From the NCBI RefSeq assembly GCF_024612015.1, contig NZ_CP102512.1:3906001-3970000 (forward strand): a stretch of 64,000 nt of DNA, written 5' to 3'. How positions within the stretch are numbered: position 1 is the stretch's first letter; the number at the start of each line of letters is the position of its first letter. The DNA is from Streptomyces sp. CA-210063. Lineage in GTDB: Bacteria > Actinomycetota > Actinomycetes > Streptomycetales > Streptomycetaceae. The notes under the pieces were generated by a model. The model saw only the letters and a list, made by a program, of their open reading frames with translations, did not search any database and had not been told where the DNA came from. Below are positions 43,783 to 54,301 of the stretch, piece after piece. The position numbers and the translations under genes are program-made.

Positions 43783-45489
43783 CTACAACGGCACGATGTC
43801 CGGCGCCCCCAACCGAGCCGCATCCGCCGTCAGGTCGTCCGGCTGCCGCTGCGACTCCCGCTCCGCCTCCACCCTCTTCCGATAATGCTCGACCTCCCGC
43901 TCGATCTGCCCCTCGTCCCACCCGAGCACAGGCGCCATCAACTCCGCCGCCTCCCGCGCACTTCGCGTCCCCCGGTCGAACGTCTCGATCGAGATCCGCG
44001 TCCGCCGAGTCAGCACATCGTCGAGATGCCGCGCCCCCTCGTGCGAGGCCGCATACACCACCTCGGCCCGCAGATAGTCGTCGGCGGCCTGCAACGGCTC
44101 CCCCATCGACGAATCCGCGGCGATCAGATCGAGCACCTCCTCGGCCGCGGACCCGTACCGGTTCAACAGATGCTCCACCCGCACCACATGAAGCCCCGTA
44201 CTCGCCGCGATCCGCGCCCGCGCGTTCCACAGCGCCCGATACCCCTCGGCCCCCAGCAACGGCACATCCTCGGTGACACACTCGGCGACCCGCTGGTCAA
44301 GCCCGTGCACAGCGGCATCGACCGCGTCCTTGGCCATCACCCGATAGGTCGTGTACTTCCCGCCGGCCACCACCACCAGCCCCGGCACCGGATGCGCCAC
44401 GATGTGCTCGCGCGAGAGCTTGCTGGTGGCATCCGACTCCCCGGCGAGCAACGGCCGCAGCCCCGCGTACACACCCTGTACGTCGTCCCTGGTCAGCGGC
44501 ACGGCCAGCACCGAGTTCACATGCTCCAGCAGATAGTCGATGTCCGCGCTGGACGCCGCCGGATGCGCCTTGTCGAGGTCCCAGTCGGTGTCCGTCGTGC
44601 CCACGATCCAGTGCCGCCCCCAGGGGATCACGAACAGCACGGACTTCTCGGTCCGCAGGATCAGCCCGGTCGTGGAGTGGATCCGGTCCTTGGGTACGAC
44701 CAGATGGATGCCCTTGGAGGCCCGCACGTGGAACTGCCCACGCTCCCCCACCATCGCCTGGGTGTCGTCGGTCCACACCCCGGTGGCGTTCACGACCTGC
44801 CGGGCGCGGATCTCGTACTCCCCACCGCCCTCGACGTCCTGCACCTTGGCCCCGACCACACGCTCGCCCTCGCGCAGGAACCCGGTCACCCGCGCCCGGT
44901 TGGCGACCTTCGCCCCGTACGACGCGGCCGTGCGCACCAGCGTCGCCACATAGCGGGCGTCGTCCATCTGGGCGTCGTAGTACTGCAACGCCCCGACCAG
45001 CGCGTCCTTCTTCAGACAGGGCGCGATACGCAGGGCGTGGTGGCGCGTCAGATGACGATGCAGCGGCAGCCCGCGCCCATGCCCGCGCGCCATCGACATC
45101 CCGTCGTACAACGCGACGCCCGAGCCCGCGTACCACCGCTCCCAGCCCTTGTGCTGCAAGGGGTAGAGGAACGGCACGGGCTTCACCAGATGGGGGGCCA
45201 GGCGCTCCAGCAGCAGTCCGCGCTCCTTCAACGCCTCCCGCACGAGGGCGAAGTCGAGCATCTCCAGATAGCGCAGACCGCCGTGGATCAGTTTGCTGGA
45301 CCGGCTGGAGGTGCCGGACGCCCAGTCACGTGCCTCGACCAGGCCCGTGGACAGACCGCGTGTCACGGCGTCCAGGGCTGTGCCCGCGCCGACCACGCCG
45401 GCACCCACGACCAGCACATCCAGCTCGCGCTCGGCCATACCCGCCAGTGACTCGGCTCGCTGCGCCGGTCCCAGTGCCGCTGTCCTCAC
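43783..45489 (-). CDS. glpD: aerobic glycerol-3-phosphate dehydrogenase
   Basis: A 568-residue FAD enzyme that oxidises sn-glycerol 3-phosphate to dihydroxyacetone phosphate and passes electrons to quinone at the membrane. The N-terminal 'VLVVGAGVVGAGTALDAV' binds FAD; 'SSRSSKLIHGGLRYLEML', 'NATGVWTD' and 'GGKYTTYRVMAKDAVD' are GlpD signatures, and a C-terminal helical domain is present. GTG at 45489 has GGGAGG six bases upstream. It is divergent from the sugar-nucleotide dehydrogenase gene. No glpK or glpF is in the window. Confidence 0.97.
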   Translation of the reverse strand: MRTAALGPAQRAESLAGMAERELDVLVVGAGVVGAGTALDAVTRGLSTGLVEARDWASGTSSRSSKLIHGGLRYLEMLDFALVREALKERGLLLERLAPHLVKPVPFLYPLQHKGWERWYAGSGVALYDGMSMARGHGRGLPLHRHLTRHHALRIAPCLKKDALVGALQYYDAQMDDARYVATLVRTAASYGAKVANRARVTGFLREGERVVGAKVQDVEGGGEYEIRARQVVNATGVWTDDTQAMVGERGQFHVRASKGIHLVVPKDRIHSTTGLILRTEKSVLFVIPWGRHWIVGTTDTDWDLDKAHPAASSADIDYLLEHVNSVLAVPLTRDDVQGVYAGLRPLLAGESDATSKLSREHIVAHPVPGLVVVAGGKYTTYRVMAKDAVDAAVHGLDQRVAECVTEDVPLLGAEGYRALWNARARIAASTGLHVVRVEHLLNRYGSAAEEVLDLIAADSSMGEPLQAADDYLRAEVVYAASHEGARHLDDVLTRRTRISIETFDRGTRSAREAAELMAPVLGWDEGQIEREVEHYRKRVEAERESQRQPDDLTADAARLGAPDIVPL

Positions 45490-45771
45490 CGCTGCCTCCC
45501 GCTGGTTGTCGCGCTGGCCTCACCTGTCCCTGCCTGTCAGGCAAGACCCGGCTCACATCCCCCTGCCCAGAATTCTGACCGTGCTGCCCGAGTTCGGCCA
45601 CCACCCGCCGTCAGCCTGTGGATAACTCCACGTGACGCGCGCACAAAAACAACTTCCCCAATCCCGCATATCGGTCATATTTACGCCTAGTGTGACATTG
45701 CGCTCGCTCATCCAGTCCACAGGGCTTGCGCGCCTGTCCCGCTTCGGTTACTGGGAAGGACGGCCCACGCC

Positions 45772-46980
45772 ATGCCCGCAGATCTCGCCGTCATCGGACT
45801 CGGCCAGTTGGGCCTGCCGCTGGCCCAGGCCGCCGTCGCCGCCGGCATCCCCACGCTCGGTTACCGCACCGGCCACGAGTCCGGCTCCCTCACCCCCGGC
45901 GAACTGCGCCGCATGCTCGCCCGCGGCTTCAAGCCCACCACCAGCCCCGCCGAACTCGGCCGCGTCCGTACGGCCGTCATCTGCGCCCCGGCCTCACTGG
46001 GCGCCGACGGCTCGCTCGACCTCACCCAGGTCGAGGAGGCCGCCCGCACCCTGGCCGCCCGACTGCGCCCGCACACCACGGTCATCCTGGAGTCCCCGGT
46101 CCACCCGGGCACGACCGGGGAATTCCTCCGCCCGCTCCTCGAAGAGGGCTCCGGACTGCGCGCGGGCCGCGACTTCCACCTCGCCTACTCCCCCGCCCGC
46201 GTCGACCCGGGCAACCGCGACTTCGGCCCCGCCAACACCCCCAAGGTGATCGGCGGCCTCACCTCCGCCTGCACCGAGTCGGCCGCCGCCTTCTACGGCC
46301 GCCTCACCGACAAGGTGGTACGCGCGCGTGGACTGCGCGAGGCGGAGACGGTCCACCTCCTGGAGACCAACTATCGCCACGTCAACATCGCCCTGGTCAA
46401 CGAGATGGCCGTCCTCTGCAACGACCTGGGCGTGGACCTGTGGGACGTCATCCGCTGCGCCGAGACGAAACCCTTCGGCTTCCAGGCCTTCCGCCCCGGC
46501 CCCGGCGTGGGCGGCCACGCCCTCCCCCAGGACCTGTCGGGCCACGCTCCCCACTCTCTCCGCATGGTCGAACTGGCCCAGCGCGTCAACAACCGCATGC
46601 CCCAGTACGTCATCCAGCGCGCCGCCACTCTCCTCAACGAGCACGGCAAGTCGGCCCGAGGCGCCCGCGTCCTCCTCCTCGGCATCACCTACAAGCCCGA
46701 CATCCCCGACCAACAGGGCACCCCCGCCGACGAGATCGCCCGCCGCCTCATCCAACTCGGCGCCCACGTCAGCTACCACGACCCCCACATCCCCACCTGG
46801 AGCGTCCTCGACCGCCCCATCCCACGAGCCGACTCCCTCTACGAGGCCACCGCCGACGCCGACCTGACGATCCTCCTCCAGCACCACCGCACGTACGACC
46901 TCCAGGGCCTGTCGGTGAAGGCCCAGCTCCTGCTGGACACGCGGGGGGCTACGCCCACTGGGGCGGCGCACAGGTTGTGA
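45772..46980 (+). CDS. UDP-glucose/GDP-mannose dehydrogenase-family protein lacking the catalytic Cys
   Basis: A 402-residue protein with an N-terminal NAD fold ('LAVIGLGQLGLPLAQAA'), central 'ETNYRHVNIALVNEMAVLC' and a C-terminal UDP-binding domain with 'LLLGITYKPDIPDQQGTPADEI'. These enzymes oxidise a sugar nucleotide to the uronate using an active-site Cys in 'GGHCxPxDP'. Here the motif is 'GPGVGGHALPQDLSGH', Ala250 in place of Cys. It may do only the first oxidation, act as an epimerase-like enzyme or be non-catalytic. GGAAGG lies 12 bases before the ATG. It is divergent from glpD. Confidence 0.9.
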   Translation: MPADLAVIGLGQLGLPLAQAAVAAGIPTLGYRTGHESGSLTPGELRRMLARGFKPTTSPAELGRVRTAVICAPASLGADGSLDLTQVEEAARTLAARLRPHTTVILESPVHPGTTGEFLRPLLEEGSGLRAGRDFHLAYSPARVDPGNRDFGPANTPKVIGGLTSACTESAAAFYGRLTDKVVRARGLREAETVHLLETNYRHVNIALVNEMAVLCNDLGVDLWDVIRCAETKPFGFQAFRPGPGVGGHALPQDLSGHAPHSLRMVELAQRVNNRMPQYVIQRAATLLNEHGKSARGARVLLLGITYKPDIPDQQGTPADEIARRLIQLGAHVSYHDPHIPTWSVLDRPIPRADSLYEATADADLTILLQHHRTYDLQGLSVKAQLLLDTRGATPTGAAHRL

Positions 46981-47470
46981 AAGGGGCGCACGAGACAACC
47001 CTGGCCTCCGGGGCTGGTGGCAGAGGACGCCCCACGCCGGTACCGTACGGAAACAGGTGGAGCCCGCCGCAGCAGGCACTGCGACGAGCTCCAGGATGGT
47101 TCACGGAGTGTCCGCCCCTAGTCCTTATGGGGGCGGCCGCTCACCATCCGAAAAGCCGCAAGATCCACCTCCTCCGGCACTGCACCATCCGAAGACGGAG
47201 TCGGTCCCAGCGGGTGGGCTTGCGGTGACGTCCCATGGGCGCCCCCTTCCACGACGCCGCCGATAGCCCGGTAGGCGGTCCGTTGGAATTCGGGCCGGGC
47301 CCCGAGGGCGGGGTCCGGACCGTGTCCTTGGAAGGGGGCTCCCAGAAGAACCTGGGGCGCCGGACACGAACGCTATCGCCCAGCTACGCCCATTCGGCCC
47401 ACATTCGTCCCAAACGCAACCACGCGCCCCCACCCACAACGCACGCCCCCACCAGCCCAGCTGGGCACAC
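46981..47470. other. intergenic region, no gene recognised
   Basis: 490 bases with weak codon bias and no recognisable product on either strand. It contains a small hairpin (47112-47136) and otherwise C-rich filler. Confidence 0.4.
47112..47136 (+). terminator. hairpin downstream of the dehydrogenase gene
   Basis: CCGCCCC and its complement, 7 bp, around an 11-base loop, about 130 bases after the stop. Weak terminator candidate. Confidence 0.35.
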
Positions 47471-47504
47471 AAAAGGGCCCGGTCACCCTCAGGCAACCGA
47501 GCCC
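47471..47504 (-). terminator. intrinsic terminator of guaB3
   Basis: On the minus strand GGGCTCGGT and ACCGGGCCC form a 9-bp stem with one G-T pair, followed by TTTTG. It lies about 33 bases past the guaB3 stop. Confidence 0.7.
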
Positions 47505-47536
47505 CAACCCACGCTCAAGCCGAGCGCGGCGTCACC

Positions 47537-48661
47537 TCACCGCTTGTGCTGCGAGTCCGCCACCGTCACCTCGACGCGCTGGAACTCCTTCAGCTCGCTG
47601 TACCCGGTCGTGGCCATCGCCCGCCGCAGCGCACCGAACAGATTCATGGAGCCGTCGGGCGTGTGCGAGGGCCCGGTGAGGACCTCCTCGATCGTGCCCA
47701 CGGTGCCGAGGTCGACCTTCTTGCCGCGCGGCAGCTCCTCGTTCACCGCCTCCATGCCCCAGTGGTTGCCCTTGCCGGGCGCGTCCGTGGCGCGGGCCAG
47801 CGGGGAGCCCATCATGACCGCGTCCGCACCACAGGCGATCGCCTTGGGGATGTCGCCGGACCAGCCGACACCGCCGTCGGCGATGACATGCACATACCGG
47901 CCGCCGGACTCGTCCATGTAGTCGCGGCGGGCCGCGGCCACGTCGGCCACCGCCGTCGCCATCGGGACCTGGATGCCGAGCACGTTGCGCGTGGTGTGGG
48001 CCGCGCCGCCGCCGAAGCCGACGAGGACGCCGGCCGCGCCGGTGCGCATCAGGTGCAGGGCGGCCGTGTACGTGGCGCAGCCGCCCACGATCACCGGGAC
48101 GTCCAGCTCGTAGATGAACTGCTTCAGGTTCAGCGGCTCGTGGGCCCCGGAGACGTGCTCCGCCGACACGGTCGTACCGCGGATGACGAAGATGTCGACG
48201 CCCGCGTCCACGACGACCTTGGAGAACTGGGCGGTGCGCTGCGGGGAGAGCGCGGCGGCGGTGACCACACCGGAGTCGCGCACCTCCTTGAGGCGCTGCC
48301 CGATCAGCTCCTCCTTGATGGGAGCCGCGTAGATCTCCTGGAGCCGGCGGGTCGCGGCCTCGTCGGGCATCCCGGTGATCTCGTCGAGCAGCGGCTGCGG
48401 GTCCTCGTACCGCGTCCACAGGCCCTCGAGGTTCAGTACGCCGAGGCCGCCCAGCTCCCCGATACGGATCGCGGTGGCCGGGGAGACGACCGAGTCCATG
48501 GGGGCGGCCAGGAAGGGCAGCTCGAAGCGGTAGGCGTCGATCTGCCAGGTGATCGAGACCTCCTTCGGGTCCCGCGTACGGCGGCTGGGGACGACGGCGA
48601 TGTCGTCGAAGGCGTACGCCCGGCGGCCGCGCTTGCCGCGCCCGATCTCGATCTCAGTCAC
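47537..48661 (-). CDS. guaB3: IMP dehydrogenase-related protein GuaB3
   Basis: A 374-residue TIM-barrel protein of the IMP dehydrogenase/GMP reductase family without CBS domains. 'DDIAVVPSRRTRDPKEV', 'PFLAAPMDSVVSPATA', 'VIADGGVGWSGDIPKAIACGADAVMMGSPLA' territory (residues 261-292) and 'GTVGTIEEVLTGPSHT' mark it. The catalytic loop reads 'GFGGGAAHTTR' with His222 where IMPDH has Cys, so thioimidate chemistry as in GuaB is unlikely. It lies 104 bases downstream of guaB in the same direction, with a terminator between. GTG start has GGAAAGG upstream. Confidence 0.93.
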   Translation of the reverse strand: MTEIEIGRGKRGRRAYAFDDIAVVPSRRTRDPKEVSITWQIDAYRFELPFLAAPMDSVVSPATAIRIGELGGLGVLNLEGLWTRYEDPQPLLDEITGMPDEAATRRLQEIYAAPIKEELIGQRLKEVRDSGVVTAAALSPQRTAQFSKVVVDAGVDIFVIRGTTVSAEHVSGAHEPLNLKQFIYELDVPVIVGGCATYTAALHLMRTGAAGVLVGFGGGAAHTTRNVLGIQVPMATAVADVAAARRDYMDESGGRYVHVIADGGVGWSGDIPKAIACGADAVMMGSPLARATDAPGKGNHWGMEAVNEELPRGKKVDLGTVGTIEEVLTGPSHTPDGSMNLFGALRRAMATTGYSELKEFQRVEVTVADSQHKR

Positions 48662-48720
48662 GTCTGTGGCCTTTCCCTGATGCGTTCAGCGTCTTCCAGT
48701 ATCGCCGACGGGCACGACAA

Positions 48721-48749
48721 GGGCGGCCCCGGTTGCTCCGGGGCCGCCC
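48721..48749 (-). terminator. intrinsic terminator of guaB
   Basis: A perfect 12-bp stem (GGGCGGCCCCGG and complement) with a five-base loop and a short T-rich tail on the minus strand, 16 bases past the guaB stop. Confidence 0.8.
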
Positions 48750-48765
48750 TCGACAGGCCTGCTGC

Positions 48766-50313
<1,548 letters not shown>

Positions 50314-50380
50314 CTAACGGGAAGCGTGGGTCACACATTCCACGGTACGAAGTGATGCCGGGCTTCGTATGTTCGTACGG

Positions 50381-50412
50381 AAAAGGCACCCCGCCTGTTC
50401 ATCCGGGGCGCC
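50381..50412 (-). terminator. intrinsic terminator of the sigma factor gene
   Basis: GGCGCCCCG and CGGGGTGCC (one G-T pair) followed by TTTTCC on the minus strand, about 27 bases past the stop. Confidence 0.75.
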
Positions 50413-50438
50413 CTCCGAACCGTCACCGAACGCCGGTA

Positions 50439-51014
50439 CTACTGCTCCGCCAGCGCCCGGAGCCTGCTCAGCGCCCGGTGCTGCGCCACTCGGACCGCGC
50501 CCGGCGACATCCCGAGCATCTGTCCCGTCTCCTCGGCCGTGAGCCCCACCGCGATCCTCAGGAGCAGCAGCTCCCGCTGGTTCTCGGGGAGGTTGGCCAG
50601 GAGCTTCTTGGCCCACTCGGCGTCGCTGCTGAGCAGCGCGCGCTCCTCGGGGCCCAGCGAGTCGTCGGGGCGCTCCGGCATCTCGTCCGAGGGGACGGCC
50701 GTCGAGCCGGGGTGACGCATGGCGGCGCGCTGGAGGTCGGCGACCTTGTGGCCGGCGATGGCGAAGACAAACGCCTCGAACGGCCGTCCGGTGTCCTTGT
50801 AGCGCGGCAGCGCGAGGAGGACGGCGACGCAGACCTCCTGCGCCAGGTCCTCCACGAAGTGCCGCGCGTCACCCGGCAGCCGGGACAGACGGGTGCGGCA
50901 ATAGCGCAGCGCCAAGGGGTGGACATGGGCGAGCAGATCGTGTGTGGCCTGCTCGTCCCCGTCGACCGCGCGATGCACGAGCGCACCGATCACTGTCGTC
51001 TCGTCGTCGCGCAT
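50439..51014 (-). CDS. shbA: sigma-70 family factor, ShbA/SigD type
   Basis: A 191-residue ECF-size sigma factor. Region 2 runs '[24 protein letters not shown]' territory (21-44) and '[23 protein letters not shown]' (56 onwards); region 4 is '[48 protein letters not shown]' (about 140-188). Its place between bldM and guaB matches ShbA of S. griseus, known to drive hrdB, and sigD of S. coelicolor. The ATG at 51014 is chosen because the 30 codons above it lack third-position G/C bias; a start at 51104 with AGGAG is the alternative. Confidence 0.9.
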   Translation of the reverse strand: MRDDETTVIGALVHRAVDGDEQATHDLLAHVHPLALRYCRTRLSRLPGDARHFVEDLAQEVCVAVLLALPRYKDTGRPFEAFVFAIAGHKVADLQRAAMRHPGSTAVPSDEMPERPDDSLGPEERALLSSDAEWAKKLLANLPENQRELLLLRIAVGLTAEETGQMLGMSPGAVRVAQHRALSRLRALAEQ

Positions 51015-51218
51015 CGGTCCATGGTGCCTTGCGGCCGTCCGGTCCGTGGCGCCACGTCCATGGTTGTGCACCGAAGCGTTATGAGCAGGTGCGCCGGAAC
51101 TCATCTCCTGCGCCCTCCCCTCCCGCTCGTTCGACTGCTCCCCGAGGAACTCCACACCTCAAGGATGCGGCATCCGCGGCGAAACGAGCAGCGGGCACCC
51201 GGCGGGCCGTCTCACCAC

Positions 51219-51244
51219 CCCCGCCCGCCCTGCGGCAGGCGGGG
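51219..51244 (-). terminator. candidate terminator of bldM
   Basis: CCCCGCC and GGCGGGG, 7 bp, around a 12-base loop, 27 bases past the bldM stop; no T-run. Confidence 0.4.
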
Positions 51245-51270
51245 ATTCTCGTACCCCCGTTACGGCCCAC

Positions 51271-51882
51271 TCAACGAACCAGACCCCAGCGGAAGCCGAG
51301 CGCCACCGCGTGCGCGCGGTCCGAGGCGCCGAGCTTCTTGAAGAGCCGCCGGGCGTGGGTCTTGACGGTGTCCTCGGAGAGGAACAGCTCGCGACCGATC
51401 TCGGCGTTCGAGCGACCGTGGCTCATGCCCTCAAGGACCTGGATCTCCCGGGCGGTGAGCGTCGGCGCGGCGCCCATCTCGGCGGAACGCAGCCGGCGCG
51501 GGGCGAGCCGCCAGGTCGGGTCGGCGAGGGCCTGCGTGACCGTGGCACGCAGCTCCGCGCGGGAGGCGTCCTTGTGCAGATAGCCCCGCGCGCCGGCGGC
51601 GACCGCGAGGGCCACGCCGTCCAGGTCCTCGGCGACGGTGAGCATGATGATGCGCGCCCCGGGGTCGGCGGACAGCAGCCGCCGTACGGTCTCGACGCCG
51701 CCCAGGCCGGGCATGCGTACGTCCATCAGAATCAGGTCCGAGCGGTCGGCCCCCCAGCGGCGGAGGACTTCCTCGCCGTTGGCCGCCGTGGTCACGCGCT
51801 CGACGCCGGGCACGGTCGCCACCGCGCGGCGCAGCGCCTCTCGGGCAAGCGGGGAGTCGTCGCAGACGAGGACGGATGTCAT
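51271..51882 (-). CDS. bldM: developmental response regulator BldM
   Basis: A 203-residue regulator needed for aerial growth and spore formation. The receiver has 'LVCDDSPLAREAL', Asp54-type 'DLILMDVRMPGLGG' and Lys in 'GYLHKDAS'; the LuxR helix-turn-helix has 'LTAREIQVLEGMSHGRSNAEIGREL' and 'SEDTVKTHARRLFKKLG'. In Streptomyces BldM works as a homodimer and, with WhiI, as a heterodimer, and phosphorylation of the Asp is not required. GGAGGG is six bases before the ATG. A sigma-BldN-type promoter lies at 52019-52045. It is divergent from whiD. Confidence 0.97.
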   Translation of the reverse strand: MTSVLVCDDSPLAREALRRAVATVPGVERVTTAANGEEVLRRWGADRSDLILMDVRMPGLGGVETVRRLLSADPGARIIMLTVAEDLDGVALAVAAGARGYLHKDASRAELRATVTQALADPTWRLAPRRLRSAEMGAAPTLTAREIQVLEGMSHGRSNAEIGRELFLSEDTVKTHARRLFKKLGASDRAHAVALGFRWGLVR

Positions 51883-52018
51883 GGCCGCCCTCCGCAGCTG
51901 ATGCGCGTCACCTTGAGCCTCCAGGCTGGTACGAAATCGTCACCTGTGCGGTCGACACTCACGAGCTGACACGAACGCCTGCCCGAGCGCTTGTTCTCTC
52001 AACCGCCTCCGCCCGTCT

Positions 52019-52045
52019 CAACGACGGTCACTCGAAAGAGTTACG
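52019..52045 (-). promoter_or_regulatory. sigma-BldN-type promoter of bldM
   Basis: On the minus strand CGTAAC (-35, 52040-52045) and CGTTG (-10, 52019-52023) are separated by exactly 16 bases, matching the known BldN consensus. The start would be near 52010, about 130 bases before the bldM ATG. Confidence 0.8.
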
Positions 52046-52274
52046 GGATGGCTGGCCACCTTCGGCACTCTACGTGAGGGCGCGGACACGGGGCAGAGAT
52101 GCGCAACGGACCCTCAACGTTTCCCCACAACCTATGCCCCATTCAGCCGTTTTTCTTCCCATTTATTGGCGTCTGAGGCTAGATTCGCAATGAGTCATAT
52201 TTTCATCTCCTTTGATGGTCGATGTACGGTCATGGGCAACATCTCCTACAAGAACGGCAACAAGGGGACACGCA

Positions 52275-52604
52275 ATGGCAGATTTCTCCCGCCTTCCCGG
52301 ACCGAACGCTGATCTGTGGGACTGGCAGCTCCTCGCGGCCTGCCGTGGGGTCGACAGTTCACTCTTCTTCCACCCCGAAGGAGAACGCGGTGCGGCACGG
52401 AGCGCTCGTGAGAACTCGGCCAAAGAGGTCTGCATGAGATGCCCGGTACGCGCGCAGTGCGCGGCCCACGCCCTCGCGGTGCGCGAGCCGTACGGCGTGT
52501 GGGGCGGGCTGACCGAGGACGAGCGCGAGGAGCTCATGGGCAGGGCGCGCCATCGCCTGGTGTCGGCGTCCACTTCCGGGGGCGACACAGGTTCGAACAC
52601 CTGA
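52275..52604 (+). CDS. whiD: WhiB-family iron-sulphur regulator WhiD
   Basis: A 109-residue WhiB-like protein required for late spore maturation. The four cluster ligands are Cys23, Cys53, Cys56 and Cys62 (C-x2-C within 'EVCMRCPVRAQC'), followed by the 'YGVWGGLT' turn (73-80) and a basic C-terminal tail. Wbl proteins bind the principal sigma factor. Near-identity to WhiD in my memory, together with its position beside bldM, supports the name. AAGGGGA precedes the ATG by about seven bases. It is divergent from bldM across 392 bases. Confidence 0.97.
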   Translation: MADFSRLPGPNADLWDWQLLAACRGVDSSLFFHPEGERGAARSARENSAKEVCMRCPVRAQCAAHALAVREPYGVWGGLTEDEREELMGRARHRLVSASTSGGDTGSNT

Positions 52605-52645
52605 AGGAACGTTTCTTCAAGGGCCCTTGCCCGGCCCGTTCGGCG

Positions 52646-53548
52646 CTAGCGCGCGGCCGCTCCGGCCAGCCGGTCCAGCGTCGCCGCGACCGTGGACACC
52701 TGAGCCAGGTCCGGCAGAGTGAGCGCCACGATCTCCCGGCGCACCACCGGCTCGACGGTGACCATCCGCACTCCCTTGGCGCGTACGGACTCGATGGCCA
52801 GCTCCGGCAGGACGGCGACCCCGAGGCCCGCGCCCACCAGGCCGACCACCGCCGGATAGTCGTCGGTCGCGAAGTCGATGCGCGGCGTGAAGCCCGCGCT
52901 CTCACAGACCCGCACCAGTTGCCCCCGGCAGCGCGGGCAGCCGGCGATCCAGGGTTCCCCGGCGAGTTCTCCGATACCGATGGACCGCGTACGGGCCAGT
53001 CGGTGCCCCTGAGGGACGAGCCCGACGAGCCGGTCGGTGAGCAGGGGCCGTACGACCAGGTCGTCCCACTCCCCCTCCTCCGCGCCCGCCGCACCCTCGT
53101 AGCGGAAGGCGAGCGCGATGTCGCAGTCGCCCTCGCGGAGCATCTCGACCGAGCGCGGCGGTTCGGCCTCCTCCAGCGAGACCCGGGTGCCGGGGTGCGC
53201 GGCGCGCAGGGCGGCCAGGGCGGTGGGGACCAGCGTGGAACTGCCGCTGGGGAACGAGACCAGACGGACCCGGCCGGCGCGCAGACCGGCGATGGCGGCG
53301 ACCTCCTCCTCGGCCGCGGTGAGCCCGGCGAGGATCCCGGCCGCGTGCCGCACCAGCGCCTCACCCGCCTGCGTCAGCCGCATCTCGCGGCCGCTGCGGA
53401 CCAGCAGCGGGGTGCCGACGGAGGATTCGAGCGCCTTCATCTGCTGGCTGACGGCGGGCTGGGTGCAGCCGAGTTCGCGCCCCGCCGCCGAGAAGGAGCC
53501 GGTGGCGGCGACGGCGCGCAGAACGCGGAGATGGCGGGCCTCGATCAC
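52646..53548 (-). CDS. LysR-family transcriptional regulator
   Basis: A 300-residue LysR-type regulator. The N-terminal winged helix (about 1-60) has 'LRVLRAVAATGSFSAAGRELGCTQPAVSQQMKAL' (about 6-39), followed by a substrate-binding domain of two lobes. The GTG at 53548 is chosen because TATGCT lies seven bases upstream, giving a leaderless start; an ATG at 53560 would add four residues. It is divergent from the MOSC gene over 81 bases, so the MOSC gene is a plausible target. Effector unknown. Confidence 0.93.
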   Translation of the reverse strand: MIEARHLRVLRAVAATGSFSAAGRELGCTQPAVSQQMKALESSVGTPLLVRSGREMRLTQAGEALVRHAAGILAGLTAAEEEVAAIAGLRAGRVRLVSFPSGSSTLVPTALAALRAAHPGTRVSLEEAEPPRSVEMLREGDCDIALAFRYEGAAGAEEGEWDDLVVRPLLTDRLVGLVPQGHRLARTRSIGIGELAGEPWIAGCPRCRGQLVRVCESAGFTPRIDFATDDYPAVVGLVGAGLGVAVLPELAIESVRAKGVRMVTVEPVVRREIVALTLPDLAQVSTVAATLDRLAGAAAR

Positions 53549-53629
53549 GCATCTGAGCATAAGCGTGGCTTGGGTGGGGTGCCGAATATCGCGTCGACGC
53601 TTTGCCCCTCACCGGCCTAGCGTGGCGCT

Positions 53630-54301
53630 ATGAAGCTTCTGTCACTGAATCTGGGACGCCCCGAGGCCGTCGACGTCGCGGAGGAGTCGAAGAGCGTCAC
53701 GGGCATCGACAAGCGGCCGGTGGACGGACCCGTGCGGGTGTTCGCGCCGGGACCCAAGGGCGTCGGCGCAAGCGGGGTGGCCGGGGACGCGGTGTGCAAC
53801 ACGGCGCACCACGGCGGCGACGACCAGGCGGTCTACGCGTTCGCCCGCGAGGACCTGGACGGCTGGGAGCGCGAACTGGGCCGCACCCTGCCCAGCGGGT
53901 CCTTCGGCGAGAACCTCACCACCGAGGGCCTCGACGTCTCCGGTGCCCTCATCGGCGAACGCTGGCGGATCGGCTCCGAGGTGGTCCTGGAGGTCACCTC
54001 AGGCCGTGTCCCCTGTCTGAACTTCCAGCGCCACATGGGTGAGCGCGGCTGGGTCAAGCGCTTCACACGCCAGGGCGAGCCGGGTGCGTATCTGCGGGTG
54101 ATCCAGCCGGGCGAGATCCGCGCGGGCGACCCCATCGAGATCGTCCACCGCCCCGCCCACGACATCACCGTCGCCCTCACCTTCCGCGCCACGATGACCG
54201 AACACGAGCTGCTGCCACGTCTGCTGGCCGCGGGCGAGGCGCTGCATTCGGAGCTGTTGGAGACGGCGCGGAAGTATGTGGAGAAGAGCGGAAGTATGTA
54301 G
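53630..54301 (+). CDS. MOSC-domain protein (YiiM-like)
   Basis: A 223-residue MOSC protein. 'VCNTAHHGGDDQAVYAFAREDL' territory (residues 56-77), 'SFGENLTTEGLDV' and the Cys in 'GRVPCLNFQRHMG' are the family's core. MOSC domains move sulphur or handle molybdenum-cofactor-type substrates; YiiM-like members reduce N-hydroxylated compounds. The substrate here is unknown. TAGCGT six bases before the ATG and no ribosome site imply a leaderless mRNA. Divergent from a LysR gene that may control it. Confidence 0.9.
   Translation: MKLLSLNLGRPEAVDVAEESKSVTGIDKRPVDGPVRVFAPGPKGVGASGVAGDAVCNTAHHGGDDQAVYAFAREDLDGWERELGRTLPSGSFGENLTTEGLDVSGALIGERWRIGSEVVLEVTSGRVPCLNFQRHMGERGWVKRFTRQGEPGAYLRVIQPGEIRAGDPIEIVHRPAHDITVALTFRATMTEHELLPRLLAAGEALHSELLETARKYVEKSGSM

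Noticed and set aside
46981..47470. A small gene on the minus strand between guaB3 and the dehydrogenase
   Set aside because: The open frame is Gly/Arg/Trp-rich with no codon bias or ribosome site and resembles noncoding high-GC DNA.
52001..52045. A BldD-type box (TNAC-N5-GTNA) near the bldM promoter
   Set aside because: Only the left half fits (TGAC); the right half lacks the GT. It is not strong enough to call, although BldD control of bldM is known elsewhere.
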